A stretch of 64,000 nt of DNA from Cricetomys ansorgei. Its lineage: Eukaryota > Chordata > Mammalia > Rodentia > Nesomyidae. The notes beneath the pieces were generated by a model. The model was given only the letters and a program-made list of their open reading frames with translations, was not told the origin of the DNA and did not search any database. Location of the stretch: positions 18,869,501 through 18,933,500 of the forward strand of contig JAMJFZ010001815.1 of the NCBI GenBank assembly GCA_026225945.1. The letters are read 5' to 3'. Shown here piece by piece: positions 47,318 through 58,315 of the stretch. How positions within the stretch are numbered: position 1 is the first letter of the stretch; the number at the start of each line of letters is the position of its first letter. The translations under genes and the position numbers were made by a program.

Positions 47318-48306
47318 CCACACTAATGTGACAATTGGTTTTAAACGTTAACTCGTCACCACTTAGAATCGCCTCATCAAGGACCTCAACTGAGGAATTT
47401 GTCTGTAGCAGGTCAGCCTGTGGGGGATTGTCCTAGTCACCTTAATTGATGTGGGAAGCCCCGCCCCAAATGTAGGCAGCACAATCTGGTAGTAGTAGCA
47501 TGGATAAAAAAGGACACAGAAGAAGGAAGAGTATTCACTTTTTTTTTTTAATTTGACCTTTTCTCTTGATGCCAAGTAAATGTATCCTATTTGTTGATGA
47601 TGATAATGATTATTTCACTGAAATCAGAACAAGATTTTCCAGGATCCCAATATGGCATAAGGACCAATGGCTCTCCAAGAATTTTATGGGTCTTCTGTGC
47701 TAGATTGGGACTTCTGAGGAACCCAGCCTTCTGGACTGAGTTTAGTAGAATAATTAAACGTTTTCTCAAATATTGTAAAGCTACATATACTTCTGTGCAA
47801 TAGTAACAGCTGCTGTGGTAGCAGCAAGAGCCACTGCCAGAAGGTCACCTTCCTTGACTGTTGGAACCAACTTCCTAGGTGTGGATTCTTGAATCAGAAC
47901 GAATGCTAGTTTGGAGCACCAGCAATTGTCCACTAAATGACCTGTGGAAGCTCTATTTATTAAACAGTAAGGCCTTTGTATCGGTGGATGATGCTTTCCT
48001 CAATAAAATACCTAGAGGCCATGCGTTCTGGGTCAGTCCAGGAGAGACACGACCCTGCTGCAGTAGCTCGGGCTTACACACCATGATTATCTCGTGTTCC
48101 CTGAATAGACCTGCACAAGACATTATTATCTCCATTTACAACTGAGCAACAAATAGAAGCTTTTTTCTTCTCAGGTATAAGACAGGTGCTGTTGGACTAT
48201 TTCAACTCTATTATATAAGTTAATTTAACAAATCCTTTTCTTTATTTATTGTGTGTGTCAATACATACATTCAATTATTCTGTGCCTCTACAGAACCCTG
48301 ACTAAT
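47318..48306 (+). mobile_element. LTR-type insertion splitting the L1
   Basis: About 990 bp between two parts of one L1 ORF2. The left third ('gacaattggttttaaacgtt', 'gtgggggattgtcctagtca', 'ccttaattgatgtgggaagc') is a rodent LTR related to the family at 14666. The right end 'cctctacagaaccctgacta' is a typical LTR terminus. A T-run at 47540 separates dissimilar halves, so more than one element may be stacked. Confidence 0.55.
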
Positions 48307-49155
48307 GCAGCTACTGAAGGTAATATGCAGATTCAATGCAATGCTCATCAAAATTCAAATGCCATTTCATAAAACACAGTCTTAAAACTCATGTAGAAGC
48401 AGAAAAGAAAATTGTATAGTCATAGCAATCCTAAGCAAGAAGAGTTATACTAGAGGTATCACCACACCTAATATCAAGTTAAATTACAGAGTCACAGTCA
48501 TATAAACAGCATGATATTGACACAAAAACAGATGTGCAGAACCATGGAACAGAATAAGGACATACACATAAGCATCCCAACCCAAGGCCATGGTCTGCAC
48601 AACCCTGATACCTCTACAGCACAATTCCTACCTCTAAGGCTCAGAGACTATTGTGGAAGATGGAACAGAAATATTGTAAGAGCCAGAAGAACAAGAAATC
48701 TCCAACGAGATTGTGTCTTCAGAGACAGAGAAGCTATACCCATGAAATCTCTAAAATATGCTTGTTTAATAAGACCTACACAATGACAACACTAGCTAAC
48801 ATACCAGTGTAGATGGTAGAAATCTCACAAGGCCCCAGCCCCTAGATAAAGAGCTACAGGTAATTAATGGCTGCTGAGAGAAGAACAATCAGTATCTTCT
48901 AGGGATGAGCTCCCTGCAAATTACTCAATCCCAAACAACCCTAAACACACACATAGGGGCAACACTGAATGGACACAGCAGGTTCCATTTATAAATACAT
49001 ATGTGTATATGCAACAGTGCTTAAAGAAGAGGCAATGAATCTGAGAGAGAGTTGGGGAAAGATTGTTGGAGGGAGGAGAGCAAAAGATGGAAAGATGTAA
49101 CTATATCATTCATGATGGACAATCTCAAAAAAATATGTTTAAAAAGACAAGTATC
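48307..49155 (+). mobile_element. L1 LINE ORF2 end and 3' UTR (Lx-like)
   Basis: ORF2 resumes with 'gcagattcaatgcaatgctc', 'tcctaagcaagaagagttat', 'acagatgtgcagaaccatgg', then 3' UTR 'gattgtgtcttcagagacag', 'atctcacaaggccccagccc', 'agctacaggtaattaatggc'. Frames are disrupted. Confidence 0.82.
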
Positions 49156-49389
49156 AGAAGAGGGAAAAGAAAGAGTTTAATCCTAAAATAAAATCTCACT
49201 CAGCATCCACTGAATAGCATTTCCTAGAATTTAAAAACAATTAATGCGAAGGAAGCTTTGGATATGCTGATTAACCTGTAAGCTTGTTATTGGAAAAAGA
49301 AAGCAAGGTTGAAAGATCATTGTTTTCACAACCTTTCTTTTGGCTATTCTAAAAGATTAGATAACGAATTACATAATAAGCTATATAAA

Positions 49390-49600
49390 GTACAGGACTA
49401 CATCAAAGAAACAACAGTCTCCTCTAGGGATGAGCTTCCTATAAAGTATCCAATCCCAAACAGCCCTAAACACACACATAGAGGCACACTAAATGGACAC
49501 AGCAGATTGCATTTACATAAACCTATAAATGCATGTAGCAATGGGTAAAGAAGAGGCCATGAATTAGAGATGGAGTTGGGGAAGGGGAAATGTTATTCAC
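49390..49600 (+). mobile_element. Second L1 3' UTR fragment
   Basis: 'tctagggatgagcttcctat', 'ccctaaacacacacatagag', 'gaagaggccatgaattagag'. About three-quarters identical to 48895-49060, so a second copy of the same subfamily. Confidence 0.7.
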
Positions 49601-49869
49601 AACCTGAAAGACTGTGTCTTGCACACATCTATGGCCTAAAACTATTACGTACATCACTACTAACATCAAGGACATTCTAGAACTTGCTGGAAGTGCTTTA
49701 TACAAGAAACGTAATTCTCTCCAGCTCTGGCAATAAATACTTTGCTGTAAATTGTTTTAAATATAGTCAAGTAATCTCTTTGGGGATCATTTCAAAGACA
49801 TTTTATTAGATACCTGAATGGTTGGTTATTAATAAAACATTGTAGGGTTAAGAGTAAAACTTCCTAGAA
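49601..49869. other. Unrecognised spacer
   Basis: Nothing recognised. Confidence 0.4.
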
Positions 49870-49925
49870 AATCATAGAGTGCTTGCCTAGCATTATCGGG
49901 CTCACCATTGCCCAGCACAGCAACA
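49870..49925 (+). repeat. ID-type SINE fragment
   Basis: 'gagtgcttgcctagcattat' and 'cattgcccagcacagcaac'. Confidence 0.5.
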
Positions 49926-49967
49926 ACAAAAGCTTCAATAATTGGTTAATTAAAATGGTAAGGTGAG

Positions 49968-50124
49968 CCTGGCGGTGGTGGCACACGCCCTTAATCCCAG
50001 CACTGGAGAGGCAGAGGCAGATGCAGGGGGCTCTCTGTGAGTTTGAAACTAGCTGGTCTACAGAGTGAGTTCCAGGACAGCAAGAGCTACTAAAAATAAA
50101 TAAATAGATAGATAGATAGATAGA

Positions 50125-50155
<31 letters not shown>

Positions 50156-50160
50156 GATAG
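49968..50160 (+). repeat. B1 SINE with (GATA)n/(AATA)n tail
   Basis: 'ggcggtggtggcacacgccc', 'agtttgaaactagctggtct', then a GATA/AATA tail to 50160. Exact 9-bp duplication TAAGGTGAG at 49959-49967 and 50161-50169. Confidence 0.93.
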
Positions 50161-50472
50161 TAAGGTGAGATTTAAAAATAAAATTTTGGGGACAAATTCT
50201 TCAGAAAAGACAATTCTAAATAAGACGTGTACACAATGTAGCCTTAGGGCTTTCTCAATTTCTCGCTAACCACGGAAGAGCGGTAGGAACACATGGCAAT
50301 CAGCAGGCCTCCTACACGACAAGGCTAGTAAATAGATAAAGGTTATTTTTAGCAACACATCTTAAAATCTATTTTATCTGCTTCTTCTTTTGATGATCTT
50401 CTTAAAAAAAAAAAAAAAAAGGCAAGTCAATTTTAAAAAGTCAAATGCCACTTAAGAAAGAGTTCATGAGAA

Positions 50473-50669
50473 TTTTCCTCTGTGTCTGCCTCATATGTCT
50501 TTTTGCTAGTCCGTCCTCTCCCCCCAATAAATGCCTCTCTTCAAATGCTGATTGTCTGCCCTGTTTGAGATGTCCTGCTGATACCTGTCTTGCTTCAGAT
50601 TTTTCCTGTCTTCTAATTCTGTAACTGACAGAGAAATTGAGCCTGTGCCATACCCCCTAGATGGTATCA
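50473..50669 (+). other. R-U5 of the retroviral copy
   Basis: 'gtctttttgctagtccgtcc', 'ccccccaataaatgcctctc', 'aaatgctgattgtctgccct'. The segment around AATAAA aligns with 55501-55578 at the other end. Confidence 0.6.
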
Positions 50670-51546
50670 TCTGGGGGTTCCTGTCGAGATTTCTTCTGAA
50701 GATGGTAACTTTTCAGGACCTCATCTTGAGATTTCATGAGGACTCATCAAGGTAAGAAATCAGGACAGCAAAGTGTGTCCCCTAAGCTTCTAGCTCCTTT
50801 CCCTCATCCTGGAACGGGGCTGATAATTTTATTTTCTTCTCTCAAGCAAGGAAGGTCCACTCAGACTTTCTAATGACTGTGTACCCTAAAGAGCCAGTGA
50901 GAAGGTCCAGTGACTAGAGATCTGTTAACAGGTACTAAAACTGTAGTGTTACTCTAAGGCCTGGTCATGGTACTTCACTCTGGTTAGGGTGAAACCTGAT
51001 CAGGATACCTAAATGAGCAACATTTTTATGGAAATTTAGAAAATTGCTTTCTACCTGGAGGCAAATGATACCTTTACCTTTGGATTTTTCAAAGTTCCTG
51101 AATCTCCTAGTCTGTCTCTTCTATAACACTTGAGTGAAATAGGACAACAACTGTTTTAAATTAAAATTAGACAATGGTTAAATTTCTTCTCTCTCCCTAT
51201 CTAGAAGCTATCTGAGAGATATCAAACTGATTATAAGCTACTCTGATCTGAGACCCTGAAATTCCTTTCTCTCTGTGTCTAAAGGTCCACATTTAATCTG
51301 TGATGTATGTTGATCCCACAAGGATTCGTGTCTGATGGGAGATGGACTCATCTATCAGGGAGCTGGGCTCACCTTGAAAAAAAGCAACCATCTGGCTTGC
51401 TGCCATCTTGCCTGGTAACCTCATCAACATGGAAGCAGTCATGTGACTTGGTTAATGTACACATAACACAAACCAAGTATGACTGTGATAATTAAAGTTA
51501 TATTTTAAGTTTAATTACTATGCCTATGAGACCTATAAAATGAAAA

Positions 51547-51954
51547 TGCCTCTAACCTATAAGCCCTACTTGCCCAAGAACAGATAGCTTCCTGGAATGC
51601 TGGGGGCTGTTGTTCATGTAGGAAAACAAACCACATGTTTTCGATTCCGTAAACAAGTTTGGTTGCTCCAACTGCACAGGATGTGCTTGATCACATGAAG
51701 TTGGAAGGTACATAGGCAGGAAGTATGTCAGATGTATGCTTCCCCAGATTGGATGAAAGCAGAAAGTACGTAGCCTTATGGATATTGCCTTTATATGCTC
51801 CTGACTAATGTATTTCACGACCATTCAATGGGGAGCCCAGTAATGGACCTGGCAGGTGTCCATCATCCTGACCAGTCTTTAGTAAAGCTTGCTTCAAATT
51901 CGGCTCAAAAATTGCTGTGGTCTTATTCTTGCCTGGTGGGATTAACAGACTACA
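51547..51954 (+). mobile_element. Nested LTR (class II-like), boundaries approximate
   Basis: 'acaggatgtgcttgatcaca', 'tagccttatggatattgcct', 'agtaaagcttgcttcaaatt', 'tggtgggattaacagactac' have the U3-R-U5 order of a rodent LTR. I could not find a target duplication, so ends are uncertain. Confidence 0.5.
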
Positions 51955-53706
51955 CCCTTAGACCCTCCTGGTCCTACTGAGCCTTCTGGTTATCACTGCA
52001 TCTCTATTTAATTAGACTAAGGAGGCAACACCAGGCCTCTGAGATGGCTTGTTGTATTTTATTTTCCTTGATGTTCTGCTTGGTTCTAATTTTGAGCCTC
52101 TCAGTTGCAGTAACAAGGGTTAACAACAACAACAAAACCTAGTATGATCACCTTCTGAGTTCTTTCAAATGTTTTGTACTGCTGTGTTTTCTATGTTTAC
52201 TATCCCAGATTACAGAGACTCAAACTCAATTTATATATGGACTCTCCTAATTTCAATAGTATTCCAAAACAATTAAGAAAAAGGATGGACATGAGATCAG
52301 GGGAACCCTAAGACAGAAACTAATCCTTTTTTGTTTAGGTTAGTATTTGAGATACAAGAAAGTTCCAAGTTCTCTCTGCAGGAGCCAGAGGTTGCTTAAG
52401 GTTATATGACAAAGCAAACAAACATCCAGGCTGTTATTTAGATTCAGGAAAAGAAAAAGGGGGATGGGGAGCTCTATCTCTCAGAATCCACATCATCCTA
52501 ACATTGATCAATACTGAGAAGTGTAGGATTCAACTAGCATGCTCTCCACCTCAGTCTCTCCTACAGAGGAGGCTTGGTGGAGCTAGGGTCTGTGTTGTAA
52601 TAATGATACCTGGGATTAAGTGAAAACTGGTGAGGACTGGAACTGCAGGCATGGGTAAGCTTGAATCAGTTTCTCACTGGAAACCAGTCCAGTCACTCCA
52701 ACCAGCGCTGTGATTGGTTAAGAATCACCCTCCCCTGATGCTAGGATGAGACACTCAGAAGAGGTCAGAGGAACCTCCACCAGTCTCCCCTAGTCTTGTT
52801 TTCACATTATAATCCTCCAAGATTCTCTCAAGTTCCCCACCAGCTTGTCTCCTAGAAAACTGAGGAAAGATAGATCCATTGGGGTTTAGGAAGGGGATCT
52901 TGGTCTTTTTCTCAACTGTGGGTGGTTTAAATATCCTCTAGAAAATAATCAAAAGTGGCCCCCAAGGAGAGCTCTTAATTATAATGTCATACTACAATTC
53001 GAATTGTTCTGTAGATGAGAGGAAAAGTCCCCTAAAGTCCTCTGTCTAGCTTTTCTTTTACCTGTGGGATCATGCAGATCATGCCAAATACTAAAAGACA
53101 GATCCTAGCTAATAGAGTAGATATAGAGTAGGCTTAGGGGAGCCTAATCAAGCTTTATCTTAAAAGTGCTTAATTTCTACTCAAGCTCCACCTAAACATT
53201 ACAGATTAATTAGAAATAATAAACTGGTGTAACTGACCCTCTGAGTGTCAATGGCCGTATTTAGAGGCCTAAAGAGGCGTTAATAGGGAAAATCTTTTCT
53301 CCCTTGTTATCCAAGATCAACTAAGTTCCAGGAAATGGTGGGGCATCTCTAAATTTCCTGGAACTGTAGAAAGTCACCTGTTCTCTTGTTCAAGGAGGCC
53401 ATGGAGATGCCATTGATTTGACTCTAACTAGTTTCCCGTCTGCAAAGAGGAGGGACAATACAGGGGAAAATGTCCTCCACACTTCCAAATGAAGCAATGG
53501 TCAACCAAGGCCCTGACTTATCCTCACACAGATGGACTAACTGGTGAAAGAGAAAAACTAGAGGAGACAGAGGTTCCTCTCAAGCCCAAAGAGAACCAGA
53601 TCCTCAATTGATCTTGACCAAAAAAAAAAAAGTGATTAATTTTGGCAAGTTGCATGGTCTTAAACACCCAGAAGGAAAAGGATAACAAGGATTAAAATAA
53701 CCAATA

Positions 53707-53885
53707 TGGCCAGGCAGTGGTGGCATAAAACTTTAATCCCAACACTGGCGGGGGGGCGGGGGGGGTTGGGGGGAAGGCAAGTGAATCTCTGAGTCTGAGG
53801 CCACCCTGATCTACAGAGTGAGTTCCAGGACAGTCAGGGTTACACAGACAAACTCTGTCTCGAAAAACAAACAAACAAACAAAAT
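53707..53885 (+). repeat. B1 SINE with internal poly(G)
   Basis: 'ggccaggcagtggtggcata', 'gtgagttccaggacagtcag', CAAA tail. At 53749-53774 the usual 'aggcagagg' region has expanded to long G-runs. Lies inside the retroviral copy. Confidence 0.9.
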
Positions 53886-55180
53886 TGACCAACATTTTAT
53901 GTTCCTTTAAAGTCCTCAGATGTTATACCTAACCCTATGAGATGGTATGTGGACAACTATTTCCCACTAGTGAGTCTCTTCCTGATGACACTGTTTCTAG
54001 AAGAGTACTTCTCACGCTGTAATGTGATGTCCTGTGTCTTAACCAATCATGTTCCCTGAGGCTTCCAGAAACTCTGCTGTCAAACTTATGAGCTGATATT
54101 TAGAAGTGACTTCAACAAATGAAACCTGGGTTTCACTCAGGTTTGGCCCATAGCGTCCTCAACTGGATATTACAGCTGGTACATAAACAGAGGCATCTCT
54201 TGCTGCTGAGGCAATGCCAATAGACCTTCTACAGGATTCTGATTTTTTTTTTTTTAAATGTTTCTGGTACACAGTATAGCCAGCTACAGAATTATGCCTT
54301 ACCCTATTAAACCCTATTAAGCAAAACTTTTTAATCCATGATTTCAAGGAACTTTCTTCATTAACCCTGTCTCTTAATGTTCCCATGTTTCAGTAAAAGA
54401 ATTCAATGGCAGACTTCTAAACTCTAACTGATAGATGAAAGACTCCTTTAACTCTTGAACCAGACAACTGGCAACCTCTACGGTATACATTGAAAAAGCC
54501 TGCAAAGGAGTCTCTGGTTTTCTTGCCCATTTGCTTTCTCCAATAAGGACTAAACTTCCCTAACTATTTTTCTAACTATGCTCTCAGTAGGCATTTTAGG
54601 ACTACTGACCATCTCACTTTGTATATGTTACAGATATACCACAGTCGTATGACAAGTTCCAAACACACAGACACCATCATCACCACATGGCTGTCTTATG
54701 CTCTAAATTGTCACCATTGGTTAAGTTTTATCTTGGCCACTTAGGTAGACCCTCCTTTAGGGCACTCTGACTGCTCCTTCTTCACCGTTGACCCTTTGTG
54801 AGCTCAAAGCAGCTAAGAGCAGTTGTCAACCCCAAGTCCCTTAACAGCAGTTATGATGACCTTGGAGAGGGAAGAGATGAAAACCTACAAGTTAGACAGA
54901 CTCCCTAATAGTTTCTTGCTGAAGGACTACACCTCCCAGCTTCTCTTGTGGACTAAGAAAGTCAGTTCCTAACCATTTCCACTCCTATAAGGGGCAGCAT
55001 CCCATCCTCTCCTGTAGGCATTTGGGGCATCCACACAGGTGGGTGACGAGATGCCCCCTCATGTGAATAGACCTGGTCCTGCCTAAGATCAGGCCAAGCC
55101 TCTCTTTCTGCCTCCTGTCTCTCTACAGCTACTATTTAATAATCAATACTTCTTTTTAGGCAGAAAGATAGGGAGAGGGG

Positions 55181-55578
55181 CCATGGCTAGATATAAAGGT
55201 GGCAAATTTCCAAGATGGCCAGCATCTTCCTCACCCTCCTCTCTTGAGACAAAAGCCTGGCAGTTTGAAACAGTAGGCATTTGTCTCCCACCAGCAGGCC
55301 CCCTGCTGATGGACTGGCTCAACGAGTTGAAAGCCTACTCAGGATATGTCACACAATAGCTCTAGGCCAATCAACCATTCTGTTTTCTAGGGGACTAACC
55401 CTATGGTAAGTAGAGAAGGAAAGCTCCTCTGAGGCTTTAAAATCCCCAGCTCTCAAAAAGGAACATTTTTGGCTTCCCAACGTCCTCCTCTGCTTTGCAG
55501 AGGGTCTTTTTTTTGCTGTGTGTGTACTGTATGTGTGTGCATTTCCTCACCCCCAATAAGCATCATTCTTAAACTGCT
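55181..55578 (+). other. U3-R of the retroviral copy
   Basis: Follows the polypurine tract. Contains TTTAAAA at 55436 and AATAAG at 55555, and stops about 18 bp later in an A-rich run, as a cleaved and polyadenylated RNA would. Confidence 0.55.
55298..55312 (-). promoter_or_regulatory. CTCF-like motif, reverse, in ERV U3
   Basis: The complement contains TCAGCAGGGGGC, matching CCASYAGRKGGC at 11 of 12 positions. Confidence 0.4.
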
Positions 55579-55786
55579 AAAAAGGAAGGAAGGGAGGGAG
55601 GAAGGAAGAGAGGGAGAGAGAATTCATGACAAAACAACAGAAGTACTCTGTGTCTAAAGCAAAAAAGGGAAAGGCAGCCCATGCAGGTCATGGGAAATTG
55701 TTAAAATAAATTAGACTTACTCTTTAACACTTATTCCTTAACACTTTCCACCATGGCTCACCTTGTATGATAAATTATTACTTCAG

Positions 55787-56297
55787 TGTAGAGGAATAGG
55801 CCTGTGTGAAAGCTGGGAAGTGTCTATAATCCAGGGGTCTATATGAAGGAATAGAATTTAGAGGCTTTTGTGGTCTGGATAGAATGTAGAAAAAAAATGT
55901 TGGTACACACTTTTAATCCCAGGAAAACAATAGTAGCAAACATCTTTAATCCCAGTATTCAGAAGACAGTGGTGGTCCATACCTTTAATCCCTAAGACAG
56001 AAACAGAGTGTGGAAACAGATATAGGAGGTGGAGCTCAGAAAGAGTTAGAGTCACTCAGTTACAGAAGAGTCAGTTACAGCAGGCAGAATGGGGCAGTGA
56101 GAGCTCACAGAGACTCAGAAGCAGTCTGAAGAGTCTAAGTTCAGAGGGAGCTAGTCAGGGTAGCTCAGTCAGTAGTGGGTCTCAAAGGCTTAAGATTAGA
56201 TTGTATGGAGGACAAAATGCTCCAGGACTCCAGGCTAAGAATAAACTGTCCTCTGCCCCAAATCAACATCTACGTCTGGCATGAATCTACACCTACA
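55787..56297 (+). mobile_element. Solo LTR with 6-bp duplication
   Basis: 511 bp beginning TGTAG and ending CTACA, flanked by CTTCAG (55781-55786) and CTTCAA (56298-56303). AATAAA at 56240. U3 carries three TTTAATCCC modules at about 55911, 55944 and 55983. Class-II type by duplication length; subfamily not named. Confidence 0.75.
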
Positions 56298-56303
56298 CTT
56301 CAA

Positions 56304-56628
56304 TAGCCTCTTCCTGTATTCACCTAGGTTAGATGTAAGTACAGTGATTTTCAGCAGTGGTCTTACTATAAATATCATATCAAAAGAAATCAATAGCTAT
56401 CTGATATCACATGCATGGCATCTCTTCTCCATAATATAAGTAAAACCTTTTTCTAACTTGACTAAAGTAAAATATAACATACATACCCATTATCCTTTAG
56501 TACAATTCATCTGTACTCTTAAGATTTTTTTTTTCAACCAGTAACACTCTTGATTTTCTAAAACCTATGCCATCAAATTTGTCAGTTCTTTGCTGCTATT
56601 ATTTGACTTTAAGAAAGTTTCAATACAA
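56304..56628. other. Unrecognised spacer
   Basis: Nothing recognised. Confidence 0.45.
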
Positions 56629-56785
56629 TTGGGGCATGGTGGTGCAAGCTTTTAATCCCAGGACTCAGGAGGCAAAGGCAGGTGGGTTTCTTTGAATTCA
56701 ATACCACCCCAGTCTACATAGCGAATTCTAGGACAGCCAAGGTTACATAGAGAGACTATGCCTCAAAAAACAAAACAGAAGAGCA
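56629..56785 (+). repeat. B1 SINE
   Basis: 'ggggcatggtggtgcaagct', 'ttttaatcccaggactcagg', 'gttacatagagagactatgc', CAAA tail. Confidence 0.9.
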
Positions 56786-58089
56786 TACAAACAAACAAAA
56801 AACAAAAGGAAAAACATTGTGGTAATATAAAGATAATACACAGTTGAAGATGGAAATCTGGCAAGCAGTCAATTCTTTTAGTACCTTAATGCTTAAAACT
56901 CTTCATGTATTTATTCTCAATTACAATTACACATGATTTTAATCAATTTTTAAGCCTCTTTTGTTCTTGGTTCTTAGATTTTTTTTTTCCACACCATAAT
57001 TCTCTAGTTTCCATTGTGTTGTTTCCTGTTATGAAATTATTTAAGATAGTTTTTTTTTTTAATTGTTGTCTTTCACAGAATGCCAGGCAACACTTGGGGT
57101 CATTTCACAATGCAGTTCCTTCCTGTGTAGACATTCACGCACGCACCCACACACAAGCACACTGACCTGGCCTAAGAAAATACAGTTCCCAAGTCTTTGA
57201 ATTCTTTTAACTATCTTCTTCTCTGTTGGGAGCATCCCTTCTCCTTCAATTATCCTACACCCTGTATGATTCAGGGTGCCCTGCATCTCTTTCATACAAA
57301 GATCCCAGTGTCAGCCACAGCTCCTGGAGTTCCTGCATTAACTACGGCCTACTTCTGCAGGCATACATAGCTAAACCAAAGAAAGAGGCAGACTTGTCTC
57401 TCAGCTGGCGGACAATCTGCCTAAAACAACAGAACTTCTCCTTACGTGTTACATCCTGTCTGTAACTAGACTGGCCCTACTACTGGGTTATATCTGTTGT
57501 GATTAAACTTGCCCAAAAAGCGTGTCTTTTGAAGGAGAGAGGCAGGATGGTGGTGTGTGAATAGAAATCTAGATTCTCAAAAGTATAAGAATGTAACCTA
57601 ACAAAATGGCATGCACACTCAATCAGGTAAAACATGAGAGGTTTTACCCATATTTTGATCTACAAGATTCTAGCTTTTCCTAGAAATGAAAATCTTTACT
57701 TCAGTAAAAACATTAAGTGAGAGATACATGATCAGATGCTGCTGACAATATGTTGGTGTTATCTTGCACACTTAGGTCTAACGAAGTTCTGAATGATTTC
57801 TTGCGTAGCTTATGTAAGCATGAAACAGATGACTAGTTGGAGCAGAAAAGAAACACCCAAATATACTAGATAGTTCATTTGTTATAGATACATTGTTTAT
57901 TAGCATATATGCTCTCCTGATTCAGAAAGAATTGCTTTTAATAACATGCATGGACTTATTTCTCCTGTACTAGGGATCAATTTATTATAGAAGTGGTAGA
58001 AACTTATTCCAGTTTACTAATATCAAAGTATCATCTGTTTTCCCAGGAACGGGACCAGAAAGATTCTCTATGTTTTTTCTTTGCTTTGC
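56786..58089. other. Unrecognised intergenic sequence
   Basis: T-runs at 56979 and 57050. 57100-57540 is somewhat richer in GC and LTR-like at its end ('gtgattaaacttgcccaaaa'), but I cannot name a family. Confidence 0.45.
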
Positions 58090-58175
58090 TTTTTTCTTTT
58101 CTTCTTCTGTCTTTCTCTGTGTGTGTGTGTGTCTTTCTCTCTCTCTCTCTCTCTTTCTTTCTCTCTTTTTTTTCT
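58090..58175. repeat. Pyrimidine tract, (TC)n and (GT)n
   Basis: CT-rich run with a short GT block, at the tail of an antisense SINE. Confidence 0.9.
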
Positions 58176-58315
58176 TTCTTTTGTTGTGATACAGTGTCAT
58201 GTATCTCAGACTGGCCTCAAGCTCACAATTTAAGCAAGTATGTCTTTGAATTCCTGATCTTCCTGCCGCAAGACTTGGGTGAGATTACAGGCATATGCCA
58301 CCATGCCCAACTTCT
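58176..58315 (-). repeat. Old B1/proto-B1 SINE, antisense
   Basis: 'tctcagactggcctcaagct', 'gggtgagattacaggcatat', 'gccaccatgcccaactt'. Confidence 0.75.

Larger units (their letters stand above)
50473..55613 (+). mobile_element. Processed copy of a class-I (gammaretrovirus-like) ERV RNA
   Basis: Left end starts at an R-like segment, not at a U3. It then has AATAAA (50526), U5 ending CA at 50669, two bases, and a tRNA-Pro-type primer site TGGGGGTTCCTGTCGAGAT (50672-50690). The right end has a polypurine tract (about 55162-55180), U3 with TTTAAAA (55436), R with AATAAG (55555) and an A-rich, now AAGG-rich, tail. U5 is missing at the right. AAGAAAGAGTTCATGAGAA (50454-50472) and GAGAGAGAATTCATGACAA (55614-55632) match at 15 of 19 positions. 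About 4.5 kb of interior is riddled with stops; I see only a faint envelope-like hydrophobic segment near 54750-54860. No intact viral gene is present. An LTR and a B1 are nested inside. Confidence 0.6.

Noticed and set aside
50671..55160. Intact viral genes inside the retroviral copy
   Set aside because: Stops in all frames, no ORF of gene length; described only as a degraded interior.
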